This document shows, piece by piece, positions 1 through 9,523 of a stretch of 64,000 nucleotides of DNA (the stretch's first letter is position 1; every line of letters starts with the position of its first letter). The position numbers and the translations under genes are program-made. Source of the stretch: Torymus aiolomorphi (Eukaryota; Arthropoda; Insecta; Hymenoptera; Torymidae); NCBI GenBank assembly GCA_036365515.1, contig CM070874.1, positions 41,043,083 to 41,107,082 of the forward strand. The letters are read 5' to 3'. Under the pieces are notes generated by a model, which was given only the letters and a program-made list of their open reading frames with translations, did no database searches and had not been told where the DNA came from.

Positions 1-384
1 CTGTGAATTCTTATAGTGTGTAAGTTGTAATTTTATATGTGGATTTGAAAAATTGGTTGCCATCTAGTGTTAAAAGGTTGGAACTAAGATTATACAAGAA
101 AAGGCATTTTAGTGTCCGAATGCCATTTGATTCTAAATATGTTGTAAGCGCTCGTGGTGCTATCTTAATAGTTTTGAATTTTTAATCGGACTTCAACGAG
201 CCAATCTCTTATGCGTTAGTCGAATGTCTATTCTCAAATCGAGAAAGGTAGATTTTGTTTAAGCTTCCTCCTCTCTCGATAAGAATTTTTTGACAAACGG
301 CGACACACATAAGAGAAAAATTTTTTTTTATTTTTATTTTTAAGAATGAATAACTATTAATTTCGGAATAAAATATAATATCGG

Positions 385-451
385 GGAGTTTCGTCCTTGT
401 CATACTTGGTGGACTCGTCAGGAAGACCTAAGTAGACATATCTTCGACTCC
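385..451 (-). ncRNA. Hammerhead ribozyme, satellite copy 1
   Basis: On the minus strand the core is complete: CTGACGA, a GTCC/GGAC stem II, GAAAC, a GAAGA/TCTTC stem I and a short GGAG/CTCC stem III with cleavage expected after GTC. The stem I loop differs by one base from the other copies. Stem III is the open helix. Confidence 0.85.
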
Positions 452-852
452 AAAATAATGAAATTACTGTGAGTTCTTATAGTGTGTAAGTTGTAATTTT
501 ATATGTGGATTTGAAAAATTGGTTGCCATCTAGTGTTAAAAGGTTGGAACTAAGATTATACAAGAAAAGGCATTTTAGTGTCCGAATGCCATTTGATTCT
601 AAATATGTTGTAAGCGCTCGTGGTGCTATCTTAATAGTTTTGAATTTTTAATCGGACTTCAACGAGCCAATCTCTTATGCGTTAGTCGAATGTCTATTCT
701 CAAATCGAGAAAGGTAGATTTTGTTTAAGCTTCCTCCTCTCTCGATAAGAATTTTTTGACAAACGGCGACACACATAAGAGAAAAATTTTTTTTTATATT
801 TTTATTTTTAAGAATGAATAACTATTAATTTCGGAATAAAATATAATATCGG

Positions 853-919
853 GGAGTTTCGTCCTTGTCATACTTGGTGGACTCGTCAGGAAGACCCAAG
901 TAGACATATCTTCGACTCC
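853..919 (-). ncRNA. Hammerhead ribozyme, satellite copy 2
   Basis: Same core and stems as the copy at 385-451, 468 bp away on the same strand. Transcription of this array from the minus strand and self-cleavage would release monomers of about 468 nt. Confidence 0.85.
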
Positions 920-1518
920 AAAATAATGAAATTACTGTGAATTCTTATAGTGTGTAAGTTGTAATTTTATATGTGGATTTGAAAAATTGGTTGCCATCTA
1001 GTGTTAAAAGGTTGGAACTAAGATTATACAAGAAAAGGCATTTTAGTGTCCGAATGCCATTTGATTCTAAATATGTTGTAAGCGCTCGTGGTGCTATCTT
1101 AATAGTTTTGAATTTTTAATCGGACTTCAACGAGCCAATCTCTTATGCGTTAGTCGAATGTCTATTCTCAAATCGAGAAAGGTAGATTTTGTTTAAGCTT
1201 CCTCCTCTCTCGATAAGAATTTTTTGACAAACGGCGACACACATAAGAGAAAAATTTGATTTCGATTTGAGAATAGACATTCGACTAACGCATAAGAGAT
1301 TGGCTCGTTGAAGTCCGATTAAAAATTCAAAACTATTAAGATAGCACCACGAGCGCTTACAACATATTTAGAATCAAATGGCATTCGGACACTAAAATGC
1401 CTTTTCTTGTATAATCTTAGTTCCAACCTTTTAACACTAGATGGCAACCAATTTTTCAAATCCACATATAAAATTACAACTTACACACTATAAGAATTCA
1501 CAGTAATTTCATTATTTT

Positions 1519-1585
1519 GGAGTCGAAGATATGTCTACTTGGGTCTTCCTGACGAGTCCACCAAGTATGACAAGGACGAAACTCC
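1519..1585 (+). ncRNA. Hammerhead ribozyme, satellite copy 3
   Basis: GGAGTC (cleavage after C1524) is followed by stem I GAAGA...TCTTC, the core CTGACGA, stem II GTCC...GGAC, GAAAC and the CTCC half of stem III. All invariant core bases of the family are present. Confidence 0.87.
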
Positions 1586-1981
1586 CCGATATTATATTTT
1601 ATTCCGAAATTAATAGTTATTCATTCTTAAAAATAAAAATAAAAAAATTTTTCTCTTATGTGTGTCGCCGTTTGTCAAAAATTCTTATCGAGAGAGGAGG
1701 AAGCTTAAACAAAATCTACCTTTCTCGATTTGAGAATAGACATTCGACTAACGCATAAGAGATTGGCTCGTTGAAGTCCGATTAAAAATTCAAAACTATT
1801 AAGATAGCACCACGAGCGCTTACAACATATTTAGAATCAAATGGCATTCGGACACTAAAATGCCTTTTCTTGTATAATCTTAGTTCCAACCTTTTAACAC
1901 TAGATGGCAACCAATTTTTCAAATCCACATATAAAATTACAACTTACACACTATAAGAATTCACAGTAATTTCATTATTTT

Positions 1982-2048
1982 GGAGTCGAAGATATGTCTA
2001 CTTGGGTCTTCCTGACGAGTCCACCAAGTATGACAAGGACGAAACTCC
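1982..2048 (+). ncRNA. Hammerhead ribozyme, satellite copy 4
   Basis: Identical motif to copy 3, 463 bp downstream. Predicted cleavage follows C1987. Confidence 0.87.
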
Positions 2049-2446
2049 CCGATATTATATTTTATTCCGAAATTAATAGTTATTCATTCTTAAAAATAAA
2101 AATAAAAAAAATTTTTCTCTTATGTGTGTCGCCGTTTGTCAAAAAATTCTTATCGAGAGAGGAGGAAGCTTAAACAAAATCTACCTTTCTCGATTTGAGA
2201 ATAGACATTCGACTAACGCATAAGAGATTGGCTCGTTGAAGTCCGATTAAAAATTCAAAACTATTAAGATAGCACCACGAGCGCTTACAACATATTTAGA
2301 ATCAAATGGCATTCGGACACTAAAATGCCTTTTCTTGTATAATCTTAGTTCCAACCTTTTAACACTAGATGGCAACCAATTTTTCAAATCCACATATAAA
2401 ATTACAACTTACACACTATAAGAATTCACAGTAATTTCATTATTTT

Positions 2447-2513
2447 GGAGTCGAAGATATGTCTACTTGGGTCTTCCTGACGAGTCCACCAAGTATGACA
2501 AGGACGAAACTCC
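2447..2513 (+). ncRNA. Hammerhead ribozyme, satellite copy 5
   Basis: Identical motif to copies 3 and 4, 465 bp downstream of copy 4. Predicted cleavage follows C2452. Confidence 0.87.
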
Positions 2514-2731
2514 CCGATATTATATTTTATTCCGAAATTAATAGTTATTCATTCTTAAAAATAAAAATAAAAAAAATTTTTCTCTTATGTGTGTCGCCGT
2601 TTGTCAAAAAATTCTTATCGAGAGAGGAGGAAGCTTAAACAAAATCTACCTTTCTCGATTTGAGAATAGACATTCGACTAACGCATAAGAGATTGGCTCG
2701 TTGAAGTCCGATTAAAAATTCAAAACTATTA

Positions 2732-3062
2732 AAAAAAAATGATTATCATTTAGAAAGTAGATCTTAGGTTTAAATTTTCAAAAGTACAATGTTATGTACA
2801 AAGTTTTATGGTGAAGTTGTGTCTTGATTCTAATCAAACAACTAAGTAAAAAAGTGAGTTATTTTTTTAATAAAAAGCGAGAATTTAAAAATGTATTACA
2901 TATTAAATAGCAGTCATATAATGACTGCATATGAAAAAAATGTTTTTGTAGTTCTAAGTAATTCTGTATTTAAAAAATTAAGCTCTTGTAATTGTATATC
3001 AAGTGTATTGATCCTCAGTATGTACTCATTCAATAGTCATACTTCTGGTTTTGTATTACATT
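2732..3062. other. AT-rich spacer without a gene
   Basis: This stretch separates the satellite from the piggyBac element. I see no coding signal beyond chance frames and no clear repeat. Confidence 0.6.
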
Positions 3063-3066
3063 TTAA

Positions 3067-3656
3067 CCCATTAATGCGCAAAAGGCCATTTTTGTGCAAG
3101 TATTTTCAAGTGCACCACAGCCGTGCAAAAAAATGTTTGATTTTGCTGAAAATACTATTTCGGGTGTTTCTGGGTATGCTCTTTCCAAATCCGGTGTTAG
3201 TTTTGGAAAAGAACAATTGTAACATTGTTTATTTTGCAAATAAAAAAAAAAGGTGATTTTTCGACATGATTTTTTTTTTCAAAGTCGATTTTGTATTTTT
3301 TTCAGCATCAATTTAACCAAAACAACACCGGGGATCGTGCACTTTTTATTTGAGCTTTCAGAAACCACGCTGACTTTTTTTATTTTTCACCCAGATTTTT
3401 CAAAAATGGCGGATTTGTGCCATGGGACGATAATAATATTCATAAATTTTTTTCTTAGAAACTATCATCTTAACAAAAAAATGTTAAAGAACAAAAAAGT
3501 CTTAAAATTAGCCAAGGAATACGTGTGAATTTTTCCAGAATTTTTCGGGCAACTTTAAGAATTTCGGAATCGGACCATATTTCGAAAACTCTGGAAAATC
3601 CAAAAAAAATCTGAACAAAATCACACATATTCTCTAAATAATTTTAAACACTTTTC
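3067..3656. repeat. Left terminal inverted repeat of piggyBac element
   Basis: It pairs with about 6130-6725. The outermost bases, starting CCCATTAATGCGC, are identical at the two ends; internal differences are single bases and homopolymer length changes. Confidence 0.88.
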
Positions 3657-4105
3657 TATAAATAAAATAAAACTTCTAAGCATTTTTAATGCAATAATTG
3701 CTTTTCTTGTTGTTCTTCGTCTAATTCATGATAAAACTCTAATAATTATTTATAAAAAATACAAATAACATGACTCAAAAGTATGGTGAAATCGTTTCTT
3801 TGCCACTCTGAAATGTTGTGTTGCCCGGTACTCACCACGGGGAGGTGAACGATGAAAAAGAACCATGTTTTTTTGTTACTTTTTTCACCTTTTTATACTT
3901 TTTTTTACATTTTTTACTTTTTTATTCTTTTTTTTACATTTTTTAAATTTTTTATACTTTTTTTTTCATTATTTACTTTTTTATACTTTTTATTTATTTT
4001 TTAAATTTTTTATACTTTTTTTTACATTCCTTTTACTTTTTTTATTTTTTATCTAATTTTCATTAATTTTAATTTATTTTATTTATAAGAGTCTATTGTT
4101 GATAC

Positions 4106-5761
4106 TTACTGTCGATGTGCTACATCAAAACATGTTTTGCAGAAGAATAAATTACATGTTTTGCACAATTTTTTCGTTCTGACCTTACAATTCTGTCTAG
4201 AACAATATTTTTGAGTAGTAGCGTATTCTACTTCGTGCATTTTCGATGCATCATTTCTCAAATAAGTTTTAGCGATTGCTATAACAACATCTTTTGTCCC
4301 AATTTTTCGGCCTTTATTTCCCGTAGCTGTATTATATAATACGGTCGCATTTGTTATGGACATTTGGATATACCTTATAAAGATAACCCATATCCATTTT
4401 TTTGAACGAAATATTGGCAAAACTTTATTACAATGTTGGTCATGGATATCAAGACCACCCATATTTTTGTTATAGGCACAAAAAGCTCTTGGAAAGTCTA
4501 ATTGTTTTTTCAATTTTTCACTTTTGTCATACCGATCAACAGGAGCAGTGGGATGTACACCAGCAGCCGTAGACAAAATCGAAACAGGTTTAGAATCCAT
4601 TACTGTAATGAAGTTTATGCCACTGTTCTTGTCATAGATTGCATGATATTTTCCTCGTTCATCTTTTTTTATCTATGTTATGCTTTATCGGTACTCTATC
4701 CTGTCTTATCGTTCCGGTGCATCGTAATCCGAGTTTTTTCATGTGAACCAATAGATCTGCTGAACAAAACAAATTATCAAAATAAACATGGTACTTTTTC
4801 AAATTACGTGGTGTCGTTGCTAACAAAAATTCTTTCATTGTTTGAATTACAACGCGACTACCAAGTGAACTCTTTGGTAATATATTTTTATGAGCATTCT
4901 TACCACAATATACGTCGAAATCAAACAAATACCCATTAGCATTAGCAAGACCCCACATTTTTATACCGAACCTTATTGGCTTACCTTTGATGAATTGTTT
5001 CAAGGAGCACCGTCCATAATACTTTATCATCATTTCATCCACTGATAACGCTGATGAGAAAAAGCCAAATTGTAAAATATTTTTTTTCATGATATTGCTC
5101 AATGCTCTTACTCGCCAAATTTTGTCATTCTTATCCTCATCATCAGGTTTATGAAATTTCAAATTATATTTGATTTTCTCAAATTTTTTTATGCCCATGC
5201 ATGAACTTACTGGTTTAGCTTGTAAAAATTCGTCTGTCGACCAATAGTCTCGCTGAGCCAATCTCTTATTGAAGCAACTAAAAATAAGAATCCCAATGAA
5301 CTTGTTCAAATCGTCTAAGGAGAGATCATAACCATTACATTTGGTGCAATCGATAATATAATTTTTTACCTCATTTGAGAAAAAAAATTCGAAAATTTCT
5401 GTCAGAGAGCTGTTCAGAATTTTATTCTGATCATCATCCCTGAGAAAAATTTCATTTTCTAAACTCTCCACGTATTTTTCTTCGCCTTCAATCCAATCAA
5501 AAATGTGACTTCCTTCTAATTTTTTTGCGAATCTGTATAGGAATCAAACACTGTCCTGAAAGATTTTAAAGGGCCAAGATTGACAACGCAATCATTGTTA
5601 TCAACAAGCTCATCATCTGCATCAGAAGAACAATCACAATCAGATTCCCCAGAATCATAACTGTCTGGTATAACAGAAACATCGTAATAATTTTCATTTT
5701 CTAAAATTTCTAGTTCAGAGGGTCGTCTTTTTTTATTACTATCACTCTTTCTTTTGGACAT
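4106..5761 (-). pseudogene. piggyBac transposase, broken by frame changes
   Basis: DDD transposase (DDE_Tnp_1_7 family) that excises and inserts the element at TTAA. Three consecutive minus-strand segments read as one protein: an acidic N-terminal part (5516-5761), the core (4659-5471) and the C-terminal part (4106-4600), separated by frame changes near 5471-5516 and 4600-4659. All three catalytic aspartates can be placed: VDEMM and YFDNLF in the core, and GGLDIHD at the start of the last segment. The C-terminus ends in the Cys-rich finger usual for the family (CKxxxxKLCKTC, CKTC). The start is the ATG at 5761 in an MSKRKSD context. As it stands it cannot make a full-length protein, so this copy is non-autonomous. 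Confidence 0.9.
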
Positions 5762-6129
5762 TTTAACTTTTTGTTAACAATGTTTTTTGTCTGCACTTTT
5801 AAAACTGATAGTGCAAAATTGATAGTATGAAAGTGACAAATTAGTAAACAATTTTTTACGCCACAAGTTAGCCCGTTCGGAATGAAATCATTGACAACTG
5901 AATTATTGAGATGGATTATTTAGCAGATAATGTTACCATTTGACTATTAAAAAAATTTTTTTCATAACCTTTGCTACAAAAAAATAGAAGATTACAAAAC
6001 TATACCAAACTGCTCATATAAGAAATGTCCTTATAACATAAGAAAGCAAAGTGAGTAAAAAAAATCACTGAATAAAAAACTAGAAAATTTCACACTCGCC
6101 AAATATCAACATAAAAAACGCTTGAAAGA

Positions 6130-6725
6130 GCAAAAAGTGTTTAAAATTATTTAGAGAATATGTGTGATTTTTTTCAGATTTTTTTTTTTGTATTTTCCAG
6201 AGTTTTCGACATATGGTCCGATTCCGAAATTCTTAAAGTTGCCCGAAAAATTCTGGAAAAATTCACACGTATTCCTTGACTAATTTTAAGACTTTTTTGT
6301 TCTTTAACATTTTTTTGTTAAGATGATAGTTTCTAAGAAAAAAATTCATGAATATTATTATCGTCCCATGGCACAAATCCGCCATTTTGGAAAAATCTGG
6401 GTGAAAAATAAAAAAAGTCAGCGTGGTTTCTGAAAGCTCAAACAAAAAGTGCACGATCCCCGGTGTTATTTCGGTTAAATTGATGCTGAAAAAAATACAA
6501 AATCGACTTTGAAAAAAAAATCATGTCGAAAAATCACCTTTTTTTTTTTGATTTGCAAAATAAACAATGTTACAATTGTTCTTTTCCAAAACTAACACCG
6601 GATTTGGAAAGAGCATACCCAGAAACACCCGAAATAGTATTTTCAGCAAAATCAAACATTTTTTTACACGGCTGTGGTGCACTTGAAAATACTTGCACAA
6701 AAATGGCCTTTTGCGCATTAATGGG
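6130..6725. repeat. Right terminal inverted repeat of piggyBac element
   Basis: Reverse complement of 3067-3656. It ends GCGCATTAATGGG and is followed directly by the TTAA duplication. Confidence 0.88.
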
Positions 6726-6729
6726 TTAA

Positions 6730-7020
6730 GTTGCTATGGTTAATTTTTACAACTTGATATGTCAATTACAATAGTTTGCAAGTATCATGCGCATTCCTAT
6801 TATAACTAACATTTGACAAGTATTGTTTTAAATACGTAGTACTAAAAGCATATAGTATGTAAATTTGCGAAAATACAATTTCAAAATGGAGTTTGTAACT
6901 TTTATACTTTTCATAAAAAAAAACATAATTCATATTTATTTTTATTAGAAAAACCTTTCCCTTTTCCTATATTTAAACAATTTGCGTGTATTATTTTATT
7001 AATAAATAATTAATATTTTT
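6730..7020. other. AT-rich spacer
   Basis: AT-rich sequence between the piggyBac element and a palindrome. No gene or clear repeat is visible. Confidence 0.5.
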
Positions 7021-7198
7021 ATTGTTAAATTGAATTATCTTTAATGATTAATATCATTAAAGATAATTCAATTGAACAATAAAAAATTGTGTCAAATTTT
7101 CAGTATAAAAAACTGTAATCGCTGGCAAATAATAATATGATGAAGTATTTAAATTATTTGCCAGCGATTACAGTTTTTTATACTGAAAATTGGACACA
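7021..7198. repeat. Two adjacent palindromes, foldback/MITE-like
   Basis: The first palindrome spans about 7022-7080 (TTGTTAAATTGAATTATC against its complement, with ATTGAACAAT at the end). The second has arms of about 45 bp at about 7088-7135 and 7150-7198 around TTTGCCAGCGATTACAG. Both could fold into long hairpins. No coding potential. Confidence 0.75.
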
Positions 7199-7356
7199 AT
7201 TGTAATCAATTTCAGTTTTACTGTAAAATTGTGGCAACTAACAAGTTGAATTGAAGAAACAGTGCATGATTTATGCTATTATCGTTAAAAATTCATTGGT
7301 AAGTATTCAACATATTCTTCGTTTCTCTATGTCTTACACAGTATACTTTTGTTTTA

Positions 7357-7370
7357 TAGCTAAATAACAT
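7357..7370. repeat. Target-site duplication, 5' copy (R1-clade element)
   Basis: TAGCTAAATAACAT is repeated exactly at 12794-12807, directly after the poly(A) tail. This fixes both ends of the retrotransposon. Confidence 0.93.
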
Positions 7371-7427
7371 GGCTGTCATAGTTTGTAAAGGGGTAACCGG
7401 CTGTCATAGTCTGTAAAGGGGTAACCC
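7371..7427 (+). repeat. Tandem duplication at the 5' end of the R1-clade element
   Basis: GGCTGTCATAGTYTGTAAAG plus GGGTAACC occurs twice in a row (7371-7398 and 7399-7426). Repeated 5' ends are seen in other non-LTR elements and may mark promoter repeats or template jumping. Confidence 0.8.
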
Positions 7428-8145
7428 GATACAGGTAAATCCTCAACCTCCACGTCCACGTACGTGACAGCTGGAAACGTCTTCTGTCGCGTCAATGCTT
7501 CCAACAGCAACGCTACAACAGAAACGGCTGACGGAGGCTCTGGGTCACGGGTTACACCCTTCCCGTGTGGGGTGCGGAGCCTAAAAAGGGAACCTCCGAG
7601 CTTCATTAAGCGAGAAGGGAAAAAGAGTCAAGAATAGTGGTACCTGACTCTGCTACAGCCACTCATCACAAAGAAAGAAACACACAACACCTCTAACACG
7701 CAGTACACTGACAGACGAACACGCACGACACTTGCACAGCAGAACCTTTGGACGACGGACTACGAGCTTCGCTGTGCTGGCTTGCGGTCCCGCAACCCCG
7801 GCCCGCAGAGGGTACACCGGATAAAACCAGTCCGGCCGCCATCGGATAGTGGCCGGAGCGCTCCTGGGCCGCCGGTAGTGAGGGGCCCGAACCCTGCATT
7901 AACCAGCAGGGAGGCTGCCCTGCATAACGTTGTATAATCTCTCTCCCGTACCAGTGCCGGGTGGTTCCCGGGTGGGACGCTGCTGCGGGGTGTGGGGGGC
8001 TCCGACGAGGCCACTGCGGCCTACCGGGGTGGCGGAACTTCCCGGGAGTACGCCGGCGGATGCCCCTGATCCTAGGCCGAAGGTACTCTGACCAACACAA
8101 CACAACCCACACGAAGTTAGTTTTCAGGAGAGTATAAAAAACAAA
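7428..8145 (+). other. 5' untranslated region of the R1-clade element
   Basis: A GC-rich leader with no frame matching a known protein on the plus strand. Long minus-strand frames here are compositional. The ORF1 ATG at 8146 follows AAAACAAA, a fair context. Confidence 0.6.
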
Positions 8146-9522
8146 ATGCAAGACAAAAGTACAGAAAACGCAGTTACAGCGCAAACTGCATCGGGTGTCC
8201 CGCCCAACACCGAGTACCTGACACCAGGCAACACTCAGGAGATCAGACATAGAACAGCCAGCACGTCAAGCTTTTATAGCGTCATCAGCGACGCTAGCAC
8301 CTCTGGCACGTCGCCTGACGACGTCACAGGGCCCTCCAACTTGGAGCACGAGGTAGACAAAACCGTAAGCAGCATGCTGGCTGAGATTAAAATAATGGAG
8401 AGAGCAACGGAGAAGCAGAAGAACATCTCCAAAGATGTTAAAGAGGGGCTGAAGACGCTCAGGGCTCTGCTGGCGGTACTCCAAACCGCACGCGAAGAAG
8501 CCAAGAGGACGGCCCGTACAATCAGGCTTCCCAAACGGCGTAGAGGTGCAGGGGACAGTCCAGAATCACAGCCTGAGACCCAAAAAACCAAGAAGAAGAA
8601 GACTGCCAGCAACATCCAACGCCCCCAAATCCAGGTATCAGACGACAGAGGGGACCTGGTTGAAACCCAAGTAGGCACAGGTGAAAATCCCCAAGAAGGC
8701 TGGAAAACTATGGAGAACAAAAAGAAGAAAAAGAAGAAAAAAGCAATGGGGGGCCCCAGACCGCCACTACGTCCAAACTGCAAGGCCTCTAAACAACGGG
8801 GCGGCGTAGTGCTAATCGTGCCCAAAGACGGCAAGACCTTCGCGGACGTCGTGCAGACGCTACGTACGGTTGACACCTCTGATAACAACCTCCAAATCAG
8901 AGGAGTCACAAAGACGAAGGACGGCGCCGCACTAGTACGCACCAAAGGAGATGGAAGCACTCACGGAAACCTGAGTGGATGTCTCCTGGAGATGCTAGGC
9001 GAACAGGGGACAATCAAGGACATGACCCGAAAAGTGACCCTGGAGATACTGGACCTGGATTGCCTTACAGATACTGACGAAGTACGAATCGCACTAGACG
9101 GAGTACTGAACCCGGGCGCGGATAGACGGGTCTCGGTCCTCGGGCCAAACAGCCGAGGACAGAAGATGGCTATCTGCGAGCTCGGAGACCGAGACGCGAC
9201 ACGGCTACTCGAGATGGGACGTATAAAGATAGGGTTTGTCAGCTGCCGAGTGAGGACCCGACTGATGGTGCCGAGATGCTACAAGTGTCTCGGCTACGGC
9301 CATTACCGTACAAACTGTAAAGGACCGGACAGACGCGACTGCTGTTGGAAGTGTGGAAAAAATGGACACAGGGCTGGGGCCTGCACGGGTGCTCCCCTCT
9401 GTTTCTTGTGCCCATCACAGGAAGGCAGAGGGGCAGCGCATGTTCCGGGCACGGCGCTCTGCACCGCATTCAAAACAGCGCTGACGGAGGCAAGAGCGAG
9501 ACAGAGGACCGTTCGCACTTAA
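8146..9522 (+). CDS. R1-clade ORF1, gag-like nucleic-acid binding protein
   Basis: 458 residues; the RNA-packaging and chaperone protein of the retrotransposon. The N-terminal half is charged and probably coiled, with a Lys-rich stretch at about residues 185-200 (KNKKKKKKKKA). The C-terminus carries a row of zinc knuckles: CYKCLGYGHYRTNC, then CWKCGKNGHRAGAC, then CFLC, the usual three-knuckle arrangement of this clade. The frame is intact from ATG to TAA. ORF2 follows in a different frame, open across the ORF1 stop, with no ATG near its beginning, so ORF2 is probably translated by coupling or reinitiation. Confidence 0.92.
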   Translation: MQDKSTENAVTAQTASGVPPNTEYLTPGNTQEIRHRTASTSSFYSVISDASTSGTSPDDVTGPSNLEHEVDKTVSSMLAEIKIMERATEKQKNISKDVKEGLKTLRALLAVLQTAREEAKRTARTIRLPKRRRGAGDSPESQPETQKTKKKKTASNIQRPQIQVSDDRGDLVETQVGTGENPQEGWKTMENKKKKKKKKAMGGPRPPLRPNCKASKQRGGVVLIVPKDGKTFADVVQTLRTVDTSDNNLQIRGVTKTKDGAALVRTKGDGSTHGNLSGCLLEMLGEQGTIKDMTRKVTLEILDLDCLTDTDEVRIALDGVLNPGADRRVSVLGPNSRGQKMAICELGDRDATRLLEMGRIKIGFVSCRVRTRLMVPRCYKCLGYGHYRTNCKGPDRRDCCWKCGKNGHRAGACTGAPLCFLCPSQEGRGAAHVPGTALCTAFKTALTEARARQRTVRT

Positions 9523-9523
9523 C

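Larger units (their letters stand above)
1..1255 (-). repeat. Satellite array, minus orientation (about 468-bp units)
   Basis: About 2.7 copies of an AT-rich unit of about 468 bp repeat head to tail, for example the segments beginning near 1, 471 and 939. Copies are nearly identical, differing by single bases and by the length of a T/A run. Each complete unit contains the reverse complement of a hammerhead ribozyme. No protein is supported: the short open frames here are identical shadows repeated in each unit. Confidence 0.92.
1256..2731 (+). repeat. Satellite array, plus orientation (about 465-bp units)
   Basis: The same satellite as 1-1255, inverted, in about 3.2 copies with periods of 463 and 465 bp measured between ribozyme motifs. 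The inversion point is near 1252-1262, inside the unit. The array stops abruptly at about 2731, where the unit sequence gives way to an A run and unrelated AT-rich DNA. An apparent frame with a 75-residue product at 1531-1758 lies across the ribozyme and is not a credible gene. Confidence 0.92.
3067..6725 (-). mobile_element. piggyBac-family DNA transposon
   Basis: The element starts CCC and ends GGG and is flanked by TTAA on both sides (3063-3066 and 6726-6729), the strict target of piggyBac transposases. Terminal inverted repeats are unusually long: 3067 to about 3656 matches the reverse complement of about 6130-6725 with small differences. The interior carries one transposase gene on the minus strand, now broken. 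A T-rich low-complexity tract (3865-4080) follows its 3' end. Confidence 0.92.

Noticed and set aside
1531..1758. 75-residue plus-strand frame (and its minus-strand twin at 209-403)
   Set aside because: It is part of the satellite unit, overlaps the hammerhead ribozyme and recurs only because the unit repeats.
3865..4056. Phe/Leu-rich frame on the plus strand
   Set aside because: It comes from a T-rich low-complexity tract downstream of the piggyBac transposase.
8266..8960. Long minus-strand frames opposite R1-clade ORF1
   Set aside because: Antisense shadows of a GC-rich coding region; no recognisable domain.
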